Of a DNA stretch of 35,413 bases, positions 17,989-26,788 are shown in pieces; the first letter of the stretch is position 1; each line of letters opens with the position of its first letter. The notes under the pieces were generated by a model. It ran no database searches. It was not told where the DNA came from and saw only the letters and a program-made list of their open reading frames with translations. The position numbers and the translations under genes were made by a program. This stretch comes from Intrasporangiaceae bacterium (GTDB lineage: Bacteria > Actinomycetota > Actinomycetes > Actinomycetales > Dermatophilaceae), in assembly GCA_012838445.1 (NCBI GenBank), contig DUPF01000068.1, positions 1 to 35,413 of the forward strand, given 5' to 3'.

Positions 17989-19749
17989 ATGCTTCTGCGG
18001 CTGCTTCGTCGCGGACTGCCTCCGTACGCGGGACTCCTCGCGGCCATCGCAGCCCTGCAACTCGTCGGCGTCATCGCCAACCTCTACCTGCCGAGTCTGA
18101 CCGGTCGGATCATCGACAACGGCGTCGCCCGCGGCGACATCGACTACATCTGGCGGATGGGCGCGATCATGCTCGCCGTCTCCTTCGTCGCCGTCATCGC
18201 CGCGATCTCCGTCGCCCGCCTCGGTGCCCAGACCGCGGCCGGTCTGGCCCGGGACACCCGCGTGCGGGTCTTCGACCGCGTCCTGTCGTTCAGCGACCGG
18301 GAGGTGCTCCAGTTCGGCGCCCCCACCCTCATCACCCGGGCCGGCAACGACATCACCCAGGTCCAGACGGTCGTGACGATGCTCCTCATGCTCGTCGTCC
18401 AGGCCCCGATCATGATGATCGGCGGGGTCATCATGGCCCTGCAGGAGGACGCCGGACTCGCCTGGATCATGGCCGTGGCCGTCCCGCTCCTCGCCATCGC
18501 GATCGGGTTGGTCATCTCGCGGATGCTCCCGTGGTTCCGGATCATGCAGGAGGCGGTCGACACGGTGAACCGCATCCTGCGCGAACAGATCACCGGCGTG
18601 CGGGTTGTCCGGGCGTTCGTGCGCGAGCAGGTCGAGCGGGACCGCTTCGCCGTGGCCAACACGACCTACACCGGGGCCGCGATCTCGGTCGGCAAGCTCA
18701 TGGCGATGGCCTTCCCGATCGTCATGGTCCTGTTCAACCTCTCCAGCGCGGCGGTGCTGTGGTTCGGCGCCCACCGGGTCGACAACGGCCAGGTCGAGGT
18801 CGGGGCCCTCTTCGCGTTCATGCAGTACCTCATCCAGGTCCTCATGGCGGTGATGATGACGACGATGGCGGCGATGATGGTCCCGCGTGCCGAGGTCAGT
18901 GCCCGCCGCATCAACGAGGTCCTCGCGACCGACTCGACCGTCGTCAACCCCGCCGATCCGCAACCGATCCCGGATGAGTATGCGGGGGTCGAGTTCGACA
19001 GTGTGACGTTCAGCTATCCCGGGGCTGAGGTGCCCGTCATCGACGAGGTCTCGTTCACCGCCCGGCCCGGGACGACGACGGCGATCATCGGCTCGACCGG
19101 TGCCGGCAAGACGACCCTGCTCAGCCTCATCCCACGGCTCTACGACGTCACCGGCGGGGTGGTGCGGGTCGGCGGCCGAGACGTGCGCGAGGCGAGCCTG
19201 GAGGATGTCTGGTCGCGGATGGCGCTCGTCCCGCAGCGGCCCTACCTGTTCTCCGGGACGGTTGCGAGCAACCTGCGCTACGGCGACCCGGACGCCGACG
19301 ACGAGGCGCTCTGGGAGGCGCTGCGGACCGCGCAGGCCGACGGCTTCGTCTCCCGGATGGACGGCGGCCTGCAGGCGCGCATCGCCCAGGGCGGCACGAA
19401 CGTCTCCGGCGGGCAGCGGCAACGCCTCGCCATCGCGCGGGCCCTGGTCCGCGGCGCGGACATCCTGCTCTTCGACGACTCGTTCTCCGCACTCGACGTC
19501 GCCACCGATGCCCGGCTGCGGGCTGCGCTCGAGGCGCGCACCGCATACACCACCGTCATCGTCGTCGCCCAGCGCGTGTCCACCATCGTCGGCGCCGACC
19601 AGATCATCGTCCTCGACGACGGCCGGGTCGTCGGGATCGGCACCCACGAGGACCTGCTGCAGACCTGCCCGACGTATCGGGAGATCGCCGAGAGCCAGGA
19701 GGCCGCCGACCCCGGTGGTCCCGCAGCGGCCGAGGAGGTGCTGGTATGA
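17989..19749 (+). CDS. Heterodimeric ABC exporter, subunit 1 with degenerate ATPase site
   Basis: A 586-residue half-transporter: six membrane helices (about 1-320) then a nucleotide-binding domain. Walker A is GSTGAGKT (368-375), the signature NVSGGQ (471-476), and Walker B ILLFDD (492-497). Asp497 stands where the catalytic Glu should be, and the switch His is replaced by Gln (VVAQRVSTIV). This is the pattern of asymmetric exporters such as TM287/288, in which only one site hydrolyses ATP. From memory it resembles mycobacterial Rv1273c along its whole length. Substrate unknown; lipids or drugs are typical. ATG start, probably leaderless, overlapping the partner gene. Confidence 0.92.
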   Translation: MLLRLLRRGLPPYAGLLAAIAALQLVGVIANLYLPSLTGRIIDNGVARGDIDYIWRMGAIMLAVSFVAVIAAISVARLGAQTAAGLARDTRVRVFDRVLSFSDREVLQFGAPTLITRAGNDITQVQTVVTMLLMLVVQAPIMMIGGVIMALQEDAGLAWIMAVAVPLLAIAIGLVISRMLPWFRIMQEAVDTVNRILREQITGVRVVRAFVREQVERDRFAVANTTYTGAAISVGKLMAMAFPIVMVLFNLSSAAVLWFGAHRVDNGQVEVGALFAFMQYLIQVLMAVMMTTMAAMMVPRAEVSARRINEVLATDSTVVNPADPQPIPDEYAGVEFDSVTFSYPGAEVPVIDEVSFTARPGTTTAIIGSTGAGKTTLLSLIPRLYDVTGGVVRVGGRDVREASLEDVWSRMALVPQRPYLFSGTVASNLRYGDPDADDEALWEALRTAQADGFVSRMDGGLQARIAQGGTNVSGGQRQRLAIARALVRGADILLFDDSFSALDVATDARLRAALEARTAYTTVIVVAQRVSTIVGADQIIVLDDGRVVGIGTHEDLLQTCPTYREIAESQEAADPGGPAAAEEVLV

Positions 19750-21740
19750 GCGACCGGATCCTCACCGAGGAGGAGAAGGCGGCCGCTGCCCGGCGCGGTC
19801 CGGCCGGTGTGCAGCGGGGCGGACCCCCGCACATGGCCCTCGGTGCGCCGGGGGAGAAGCCGAAGAGCTTCCGCGCCAGCGCGCAACGTCTCCTGGGGCT
19901 GCTGCGACCAGAACGCGGGCTGGTCATCCTCGCCATCACGATGGGCTTCGTCGCCGTCGTCCTCCAGGCCGCCGGGCCCCGCATCCTCGGCTGGGCGACC
20001 GACCGGATCTTCGAAGGCTTGATCGGGCGGCGGATGCCGGCCGGAGCGACCCAGGAGCAGGTCGTCGCCCAACTGCGCGCAGCCGGTCAGGACAAGATGG
20101 CCGACATGGTCGCGGCGATGGAGAATCTCGTCCCCGGGCAGGGAGTCGACTTCTCGGCCGTGGCTCGCATCCTGACCATCGCCGTGGTGCTGTTCGTCAT
20201 CGCCGCGCTGTTCCAATGGCTCCAGGCGCGCATCCTCGTCGGCGTCGTCAACCGGGCGATCTTCAACCTGCGCCGCGACGTCGAGGACAAACTGCACCGG
20301 CTGCCGCTGCCCTACTTCGACCGGCAGCCGCGCGGTGAGGTCCTCTCCCGGGTCACCAACGACATCGACAACATGGCGCAGAGCCTGCAGCAGACCCTCG
20401 CCCAGCTGCTCACCGCGCTGCTCACCGTGCTCGCGATGCTCGGGATGATGTTCTGGATCTCGCCGCTGCTCGCACTCATCGCCCTGGTGACCGTGCCGGT
20501 CACCATGGTCGTCGCCGGCGCGATCGGCAAACGCGCCCAGGGGCACTTCAAGGAGCAGTGGCGCGCCACCGGCGACGTCACGAGCGTCGTCGAGGAGTCC
20601 TTCACCGGCCACGGTCTGGTCAAGGTCTTCGGCCGCCAGCAGCAGGCGCGGGAGCAGTTCGCCGTGAGCAACGACGAGCTCTACCGCGCCAGTTTCGGCG
20701 CCCAGTTCATCAGCGGCATCATCATGCCCGCGATGATGTTCATCGGGAACCTCAACTACGTCATCGTCGCCGTCGTCGGTGGGTTGCGGGTCGCCTCCGG
20801 GCACCTCAGCCTCGGCGACGTGCAGGCGTTCATCCAGTACTCCCGCCAGTTCACCCAGCCGCTGACCCAGGTCGCCTCGATGGCCAACCTCATGCAGAGC
20901 GGGGTCGCCTCGGCCGAACGGGTCTTCGAGGTCCTCGACGCCGCCGAGCAGGACCCCGATCCCGTCCACGCGCCCGCCCCCGGCGATCAGCGCGGCAGGG
21001 TCTCCTTCGAGAACGTCTCGTTCTCCTACCGCCCCGACACCCCCCTCATCGAGGACCTCGACCTGTGCGTCGAGCCGGGCCAGACCGTCGCCATCGTCGG
21101 TCCGACCGGAGCGGGGAAGACCACCCTGGTCAACCTCATCATGCGCTTCTACGAGCTCGACGCCGGCCGGATCACCCTCGACGGGGTCGACATCGCGACG
21201 ATGCGCCGACACGACCTGCGCTCCCGCGTCGGCATGGTGCTGCAGGACACCTGGCTGTTCGCCGGCACGATCGCCGAGAACATCGCCTACGGCAAGCCGG
21301 GCGCGTCCGAGGAGGAGATCCGGGCCGCCGCAACCGCGACGTATGTCGACCGGTTCGTCCACTCCCTCCCCGACGGCTACGACACTCGACTCGACGACGA
21401 GGCCTCGAACCTGTCCGCCGGCGAGAAGCAGCTCCTCACCATCGCCCGGGCCTTCATCTCCGAGCCGGACCTGCTCATCCTCGACGAGGCGACCTCCTCG
21501 GTCGACACCCGCACCGAGGTGCTCGTCCAGCACGCCATGGCCGCCCTGCGTCAGGACCGCACCTCGTTCGTCATCGCCCACCGCCTGTCGACGATCCGCG
21601 ACGCCGACCTCATCCTCGTCATGGAGGAGGGCCGCATCGTCGAGCAGGGATCGCACGAGGAGCTGCTCGCCTCGGGCGGGGCGTTCGCCAAGCTCTATGC
21701 GGCACAGTTCAGTGCCGCAGCCTCTGCAGCGACGGAGTGA
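19746..21740 (+). CDS. Heterodimeric ABC exporter, subunit 2 with active ATPase site
   Basis: A 664-residue partner half-transporter. A 40-residue Arg/Ala-rich N-terminal extension precedes the membrane domain. An insertion after the first helix (about 95-140: RRMPAGATQEQVVAQLRAAG) enlarges the external loop. Walker A GPTGAGKT (452-459) and Walker B LLILDE (576-581) with catalytic Glu581 are intact, as is the switch His (VIAHRLSTI). Its signature is NLSAGE (555-560) instead of LSGGQ; this would face the degenerate site of subunit 1, as expected for an asymmetric pair. Translation is coupled by an ATGA overlap. Confidence 0.92.
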   Translation: MSDRILTEEEKAAAARRGPAGVQRGGPPHMALGAPGEKPKSFRASAQRLLGLLRPERGLVILAITMGFVAVVLQAAGPRILGWATDRIFEGLIGRRMPAGATQEQVVAQLRAAGQDKMADMVAAMENLVPGQGVDFSAVARILTIAVVLFVIAALFQWLQARILVGVVNRAIFNLRRDVEDKLHRLPLPYFDRQPRGEVLSRVTNDIDNMAQSLQQTLAQLLTALLTVLAMLGMMFWISPLLALIALVTVPVTMVVAGAIGKRAQGHFKEQWRATGDVTSVVEESFTGHGLVKVFGRQQQAREQFAVSNDELYRASFGAQFISGIIMPAMMFIGNLNYVIVAVVGGLRVASGHLSLGDVQAFIQYSRQFTQPLTQVASMANLMQSGVASAERVFEVLDAAEQDPDPVHAPAPGDQRGRVSFENVSFSYRPDTPLIEDLDLCVEPGQTVAIVGPTGAGKTTLVNLIMRFYELDAGRITLDGVDIATMRRHDLRSRVGMVLQDTWLFAGTIAENIAYGKPGASEEEIRAAATATYVDRFVHSLPDGYDTRLDDEASNLSAGEKQLLTIARAFISEPDLLILDEATSSVDTRTEVLVQHAMAALRQDRTSFVIAHRLSTIRDADLILVMEEGRIVEQGSHEELLASGGAFAKLYAAQFSAAASAATE

Positions 21741-21747
21741 GGGAACG

Positions 21748-21786
21748 ATGGATGTGACCGCCGTGACCGGCGAGGACCATTCATGA
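21748..21786 (+). CDS. Possible 12-residue upstream peptide
   Basis: ATG at 21748 with GAGGG five bases upstream; it encodes MDVTAVTGEDHS, and its TGA overlaps the next gene's ATG (ATGA). It could be a translated leader that couples translation to the following gene, or the gene could simply use its own GCGAGG site. No relatives are known to me. Confidence 0.3.
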   Translation: MDVTAVTGEDHS

Positions 21787-22566
21787 GCGGCCTCAGCGTT
21801 CTCGGCATACCGGTGACCGCCAACCAGATCACGCGGTGGACGGGCTACTACGCGCACGTGCGGCGGCCGTTCCCTGTCGCCGGACTCCCACAGGTCGTCG
21901 TCGACGCGCACGCCGACAACGAGCCCGGCGTGGTGAGCGACGAGGTGCGGGACACGTTCTTCCTCTACGGCACCGGCCCGCTCGTGTGGCTTTCCGAGGA
22001 CGACGTCGCCGGACTCGAGCGTGCGGTTCGGAGTTCGTTGCTCAACACCCAGCGGCGGCGGCTGAGCCCCAAGCCGGTGCCGGCGTGGCCGAGCGACCCG
22101 CTGGTCGTTCCGAAGCTCATCCGCTGGATCGAGGCCGGAGTCGCGCCGAGCCTGCACGCGCTGGCGCAGGAGGAGCTCCGCGCCGTGACGGCCAACTGCT
22201 TGCCGCGCGCGCTGGAGCTCGCCGGGGACCTTCCCCGTCGGCTCGGGGCCGAACTGTTTCGCAGCGGTCATGACCGCCGCAGGGGAACCGGTCGAGCGTG
22301 ACTGGGTCCAGCTGGACGAGTTCCAGACCTGGCTGGACAGCGCGACGCGGTCGGTGGAGTCCGCCGACCGCGACGTTCCCGGCACGGTCCTGGTCTGGCA
22401 CGAGGGCGGCGAGCTTGCGCACGCTGCCGTGACCATCGGGGGCGGGTACGCCCTGCACAAGCCCTCGCAGTCCTGGTCCAGCCCGGTCATGGTGTGGACC
22501 GTCGAGGAGGTTGTGCGTTCATGGCGCTTCCCGGGCACCCGGTTGTCGCGGCACCGGATCCGCTAG
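21783..22566 (+). pseudogene. NlpC/P60-like cysteine-hydrolase-type protein split by a frameshift
   Basis: Two overlapping frames look like one gene. Frame 1 (21783-22301, 172 residues) starts MSGLSVLGIPVTANQITRW and ends in a basic tail. Frame 2 (ATG at 22270, to 22566, 98 residues) contains DWVQLDEF, GTVLVWHEGGELAHAAVTIG and YALHKPSQSWSSPV. Reading frame 2 upstream of its ATG gives TFPVGSGPNCFAAVM. Removing one G from the GGGG run at 22224-22227 joins LPRALELAG (frame 1) to TFPVGSGPNCFAAV (frame 2) and yields one 260-residue protein. The Cys in NCF and His in HAAV resemble a papain-like NlpC/P60 pair; this assignment is from pattern only. Either a sequencing error or a real inactivating mutation would explain it. 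Confidence 0.65.
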
Positions 22567-22577
22567 GGTGGGCGGCC

Positions 22578-22656
22578 CCTTGGGCACAAGGTTGGCGGTT
22601 CATCCCTGTGGGTTGGGCGTGGGGATCGTGGGCCGTCGGGGGTGCTCCCGCCCCCG
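22578..22656 (+). terminator. Two small hairpins between the frameshifted gene and pepN
   Basis: CCTTG-GGCA-CAAGG (22578-22591) and CGGGGG...CCCCCG (22637-22656). Neither has a T-run. Either could end the upstream transcript before the pepN promoter. Confidence 0.35.
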
Positions 22657-22671
22657 AGCAGGAGAACACAC

Positions 22672-22677
22672 TAGGGT
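22672..22677 (+). promoter_or_regulatory. -10 box for leaderless pepN
   Basis: TAGGGT, seven bases before the GTG at 22685. Confidence 0.5.
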
Positions 22678-22684
22678 CGATCGG

Positions 22685-25168
22685 GTGACGACGACCCCCA
22701 TGCCCCTGCTGCGCACCGAGGCCGGTGAGCGGGCGGCGCTCATCACCGTCGACCTGATGACGGTCGACCTGGATCTGCGCGGGTCGGCGACGACGTTCAC
22801 GTCCCGGACCCGGATCGAGTTCACCTGCCGGGAGTCGGGGGCGAGCACCTGGGTCGACCTCCGGCCCGAGACCCTTCACGAGATCACCCTCAACGGGGAG
22901 CCGATCGACCTCGACGGTACCGCTCACGAGGTGGCGAGGGGACGCATACCCCTGTCCGGGCTGGCTGCGCACAACGTCCTCGAGGCGCACGCGACGATGC
23001 GCTTCTCCCGCGACGGGCAGGGTCTGCACCGGTCGGTCGACCCGGCGGACGGGGAGGCGTATGTCTACGGGCACCTGTTCCTCGACGCCGCCCCGACGGT
23101 GTTCGCCTGCTTCGACCAGCCGGACCTCAAGGCCCGCTACCGGGTCAGCGTCACCGCACCCGACGAGTGGACCGTCATCGGCAACGGAGCGGCTCAACGG
23201 GTCGGTGAGTCCCGCTGGGAACTGGCCGAAACCCCTCCGCTGGCAACCTATTTCGTCACCGTCTGCGCCGGACCCTATGTCTCCGTCCTCGCCGAGCACG
23301 ACGGCATCCCCCTCGGGGTGCACGCCCGCCGATCCCTCGAGGAGGCCCTGATCGCCCAGGCCGACGACATCCTCGACGTGACCCGGCGCAGCTTCGACTA
23401 CTACCACCGCCTGTTCGGGATCCGGTACGCCTTCGGCTCCTACCACCAGGTCTTCGTCCCCGAGTTCAACGCCGGCGCGATGGAGAACCCCGGCTGCGTC
23501 ACCTTCCGCGACGCGATGATCTTCCGCGGTGCCGCCAGCCAGGACCAGATCCTGCAACGCGCGAACACGATCGCCCACGAGATGGCGCACATGTGGTTCG
23601 GCGACCTGGTGACGATGACCTGGTGGGACGACCTGTGGCTCAACGAGTCGTTCGCCGAGTACATGGCGTATCGGACCCTCGTCGCCGCGACGGAGTTCAC
23701 CGATGCCTGGGTCGAGTTCTCGATGTCCCGCAAACTCTGGGGGTATGCGGCCGAGCGCACCCCGTCGACCCACCCGGTCGCCGGATCCCCGGCCCCCGAC
23801 GCCCAGTCCGCCCTGCAGAACTTCGACGGCATCTCGTATGCGAAGGGCGCCTCGGTCCTGCGCCAACTGATCGCGCACATCGGCGACGACGCCTTCGTGG
23901 CCGGGGTGCGAACATACTTGCGGGACAAGGCATTCGGCAACGGGGAACTCGGTGACTTCCTCGCCACGATGGAGGCGGCAGCGGGTAGGCCGCTCCAGGA
24001 CTGGGCCCAGGTGTGGTTGCGCACCGCCGGTGTCGACGTCCTCAGCGTCGAGGACGGGGTGCTGCACCGGACGCCGCCGCCGAGTCATCCGGCCCGCCGC
24101 CCACACACCCTCGACATCGGCCGGATCGAGGCGGACGGCGCGGTGACCAGTGACGTCGTCACCCTCGACGCCGACACACTCCCCGTGCCGGAGGACCTGC
24201 GCGGCGGGGTGATCACCCTCCCCAACGCCGGTGACCTGACCTGGGCCACCGTCGACCTGTCCCCGGCCGAGCACGACGCGCTGGCCGAGGTGCTGCCGCG
24301 GGTCGGGTCGGCCCAAGTTCGTGCAGTGCTGTGGCAGGCGGTCATCGAAGGGGTCTACCGGGGCACAGTGGCCCCGGACCGCGTCATCGACCTGCTCGAA
24401 CCGGCCTGGGCGACGGAGACCAACGCCGCGATCCTCGGGCGAGTCGTCGTCAATGTCACCGGGCGGGTCATCCCGTGCTTCCTGCCGCCGCAGCGGCAAC
24501 CGGGTGCCGAGGCCACCCTCGCCGAGGCGGCCCAGCGTCTCCTGGACACGGCCGAGCCCGGGTCCTCGGTCGCGCTCGCCGCCGCCCGGGCACTGGCCCG
24601 GGCCACTGCGGATCGGACCCTCCTCGAACGCTGGGCCGGGGGAGACGGACTGCCCGCCGGACTCGAGCACGACAGCGACTTCCGCTGGCTCGTCGTCGGC
24701 GCCCTGGCCCGCCGCGGCTGGCTCGGCGAGGACGGCATCGAGACCGCCCGTCAGGCCGACAGCACCCTGACCGGGGCGCTGGCCGCCCTGTCTGCGCGGG
24801 CCAGCATCCCGACCGCGGCCGCCAAGGAATGGGCCTGGACCGAACTCACCGGCAACCCGAACATCTCCAACTACGAGGCCAACGCCATCGCCGGGTCGTT
24901 CTGGGTGAGTGGTCCGCTCGAGTCGCTCGACGCATACCGCCGCCGGTACGTCGAGGACATCCCCGCCATGAGCGCGACGATGGGCGACGACGCGCTCTCC
25001 CGCGTCGCGACGCTGGCCTTCCCGACCCGGCTCGTCGACCGCACCACCGAGCAGGTCGTCCTCGCCGCCCTGGAGGGGGACGACCTCACCCTCGGGGTGC
25101 GCCGGGCCATGGTCGATGCCCTGAGCGAATTGCGTGAGGCGTTGCGCTCGCGGGACTGCTTCGGGTGA
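22685..25168 (+). CDS. pepN: Aminopeptidase N (M1 family)
   Basis: An 827-residue zinc aminopeptidase that removes N-terminal residues from peptides in the cytosol. The substrate-binding GAMEN motif is at 264-268. The zinc site HEMAH (298-302) with Glu321 (NESFAEY) gives the HExxH-x18-E pattern. The C-terminal helical domain (about 520-827) is the ERAP1-like part. The open frame continues 58 codons upstream, but I chose the GTG at 22685 because the conserved M1 N-terminal domain begins there (LLRTEAGERAALI) and a TAGGGT box lies seven bases upstream. It ends 12 bases from the convergent SDR gene. Confidence 0.94.
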   Translation: MTTTPMPLLRTEAGERAALITVDLMTVDLDLRGSATTFTSRTRIEFTCRESGASTWVDLRPETLHEITLNGEPIDLDGTAHEVARGRIPLSGLAAHNVLEAHATMRFSRDGQGLHRSVDPADGEAYVYGHLFLDAAPTVFACFDQPDLKARYRVSVTAPDEWTVIGNGAAQRVGESRWELAETPPLATYFVTVCAGPYVSVLAEHDGIPLGVHARRSLEEALIAQADDILDVTRRSFDYYHRLFGIRYAFGSYHQVFVPEFNAGAMENPGCVTFRDAMIFRGAASQDQILQRANTIAHEMAHMWFGDLVTMTWWDDLWLNESFAEYMAYRTLVAATEFTDAWVEFSMSRKLWGYAAERTPSTHPVAGSPAPDAQSALQNFDGISYAKGASVLRQLIAHIGDDAFVAGVRTYLRDKAFGNGELGDFLATMEAAAGRPLQDWAQVWLRTAGVDVLSVEDGVLHRTPPPSHPARRPHTLDIGRIEADGAVTSDVVTLDADTLPVPEDLRGGVITLPNAGDLTWATVDLSPAEHDALAEVLPRVGSAQVRAVLWQAVIEGVYRGTVAPDRVIDLLEPAWATETNAAILGRVVVNVTGRVIPCFLPPQRQPGAEATLAEAAQRLLDTAEPGSSVALAAARALARATADRTLLERWAGGDGLPAGLEHDSDFRWLVVGALARRGWLGEDGIETARQADSTLTGALAALSARASIPTAAAKEWAWTELTGNPNISNYEANAIAGSFWVSGPLESLDAYRRRYVEDIPAMSATMGDDALSRVATLAFPTRLVDRTTEQVVLAALEGDDLTLGVRRAMVDALSELREALRSRDCFG

Positions 25169-25180
25169 CGGCGGTCCGGG

Positions 25181-25999
25181 TCAGCGGCCCGACTCGACCT
25201 TTTGCTGCAACCGGTTCATCCCGCTGATCCAGGCGTCGGTGTCGGCCGCCCGGGCCCGGTAGTAGTCGGCGACCTCCGGGTGCGGCAGGACGAGGAACCG
25301 GTCCTCGACGATCGCCTCCCAGGTGGCCTCGGCGACCTCCTCGGGAGTGAGCACCCGGTCCCGGCCGAGCACTGCGGCCAGGTCACCGGCCCGCTCGAGC
25401 ATCGCGGTCTGGACACCCTGCGGACAGATGGCGTGGACGTGGATCCCCTTGTGCCGGTATGTCACCGACAACCACTCCGCGAAGGCGACCGCACCGTGCT
25501 TGGTCACCGAATAGGCCGGGGCGTCGACCATCGTCAACAACCCGGCAGCGGATGCGGTCGAGACGAAGCGCCCGCCACCGCGCTCCACCCAGCCGGGGAC
25601 GAGGAGCCGGGCGGCCCGCACGTGGGCCATGACGTTGACCTCCCAGCTCGTCGCCCAGGCATCCTCCGGGGAGTCCAGGCCGGAGCCGAGGTCGACACCC
25701 GCATTGGCGAACCACACATCGATCGGGCCGACCTCGTCCTGGACGGTCTCGATGAGGGCACTGACCCCGTCCTCACTCGCGGCGTCCCCGGCGACGAGCG
25801 TCGCCCCGAGCTTCGCGGCGACGGCGTGCGCCCGCTCACCGTCCAGATCACTGACGACGACCCGGGCGCCGAGTCCGGCCATCCTCGCCGCGAGCGCGGC
25901 ACCGATCCCGCCGGCCGCGCCGGTGACGACGACGACCTTGTCCTGCATCGACATCTCGCTCACGTCAGATACCTCCGTCATCTCAGACCCCTCCGTCAT
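25181..25999 (-). CDS. Short-chain dehydrogenase/reductase (first of pair, downstream)
   Basis: A classical SDR oxidoreductase of about 272 residues. Visible motifs are VVVVTGAAGGIGAA (cofactor-binding TGxxxGIG), DLDGERA after the second strand, FANAG, the catalytic Ser in FVSTASAAG and YSVTK with catalytic Tyr and Lys. An acidic residue at the end of strand 2 (SDLDG) favours NAD(H) over NADP(H). Start is uncertain: GTG 26008, ATG 25999, ATG 25981, GTG 25963, ATG 25954 and ATG 25948 are all in frame. I chose 25999, which has GGAGG eight bases upstream and lies next to the stop of the preceding SDR gene. The SDR fold itself begins only at MQDKVVVV (25948). Confidence 0.88.
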   Translation of the reverse strand: MTEGSEMTEVSDVSEMSMQDKVVVVTGAAGGIGAALAARMAGLGARVVVSDLDGERAHAVAAKLGATLVAGDAASEDGVSALIETVQDEVGPIDVWFANAGVDLGSGLDSPEDAWATSWEVNVMAHVRAARLLVPGWVERGGGRFVSTASAAGLLTMVDAPAYSVTKHGAVAFAEWLSVTYRHKGIHVHAICPQGVQTAMLERAGDLAAVLGRDRVLTPEEVAEATWEAIVEDRFLVLPHPEVADYYRARAADTDAWISGMNRLQQKVESGR

Positions 26000-26012
26000 C
26001 TCAGACACCTCC
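25959..26012 (-). repeat. Three tandem 18-base units, each with a ribosome site and a start codon
   Basis: On the minus strand the units are GGAGGTGTCTGAGATGAC (26012-25995), GGAGGGGTCTGAGATGAC (25994-25977) and GGAGGTATCTGACGTGAG (25976-25959). Each contains GGAGG followed eight bases later by ATG or GTG, all in one frame. The first unit overlaps the end of the upstream SDR gene. The peptide repeat is SEMTEG-SEMTEV-SDVSEM. Confidence 0.9.
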
Positions 26013-26753
26013 GGTCAGCAGGACGCCACCGTCGACGGTGAGCGTCTGGCCGGTCATCCAGCCCGCGTCCTCGCTGAGCAGGAAGGCGACGACACTGCCG
26101 ATGTCCTCGGGCACCCCGAGCCGCTTGAGCGGATAGGGCGCAGCCACCTCGTCCTCACGCCCCTCGTAGAGCGCGGTCGCGAACCTCGTCTTCACGACGG
26201 CGGGAGCGACGGCGTTGACCCGGATCGTCGGGCCGAGCTCGACGGCGAGCTCCTCGGTGAGATGGATCAGCGCCGCCTTGCTCACCCCGTAGAACGCGAT
26301 CCCCGGCGCCGGTCGCAGCCCGGCGACACTGGCGACGTTGACGATCGCGCCGCCGTGCTCCCGCATCCAGGCCCGGTGCGCGTGCTGCACCCAGCTCAAC
26401 GCGGCGACGACGTTGACATCCATGATCTTGCGGGCCGCGTCGAGGTCGATCTCGGTCAGCGGGCCGTAGACCGGGTTGATCCCGGTGTTGTTGACGAGGA
26501 AGTCCAGCCGGCCCCACGTCTCGATGACCCGGTCGATGACCTCCCGCTGGTGGTCGCCGTCCCCGGCATTGCCGGCGATCGCCATCGCACGATCCGCGCC
26601 GAGGTCGGCCACCGCTTCCTGGAGTGCCTCGGGCTTGCGGGCGGTGATCGCGACCCTGGCCCCGTCGGCGACGAGCCGTTGCGCGATCGCCAGCCCGATG
26701 CCGCGGCTGGCGCCGGTGACGATGGCTGTCTGTCCCTCGAATCGTCTGCTCAT
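26001..26753 (-). CDS. Short-chain dehydrogenase/reductase (second of pair, upstream)
   Basis: A 250-residue classical SDR. TGASRGIG binds the cofactor; ITARKPE after strand 2 has Arg and Lys, suggesting NADP(H). NNTG replaces the usual NNAG. Ser in IVNVASVAG and YGVSK (catalytic Tyr/Lys) are present, and the C-terminus (GVPEDIGSVVAFLLSEDAGWMTGQTLTVDGG) is the FabG-like end. Substrate not identifiable. It is first in a two-SDR operon; its stop lies inside the 18-base repeat that supplies starts for the second gene. A TAGACA sequence seven bases before the ATG may be its -10 box. Confidence 0.92.
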   Translation of the reverse strand: MSRRFEGQTAIVTGASRGIGLAIAQRLVADGARVAITARKPEALQEAVADLGADRAMAIAGNAGDGDHQREVIDRVIETWGRLDFLVNNTGINPVYGPLTEIDLDAARKIMDVNVVAALSWVQHAHRAWMREHGGAIVNVASVAGLRPAPGIAFYGVSKAALIHLTEELAVELGPTIRVNAVAPAVVKTRFATALYEGREDEVAAPYPLKRLGVPEDIGSVVAFLLSEDAGWMTGQTLTVDGGVLLTGGV

Positions 26754-26788
26754 GGACCTCTGTCTAGCAGAGCCGGGTATGCGACGGT

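Noticed and set aside
19278-22538. A 1086-codon minus-strand frame opposite the ABC exporter genes
   Set aside because: It is a shadow of two well-supported transporter genes.
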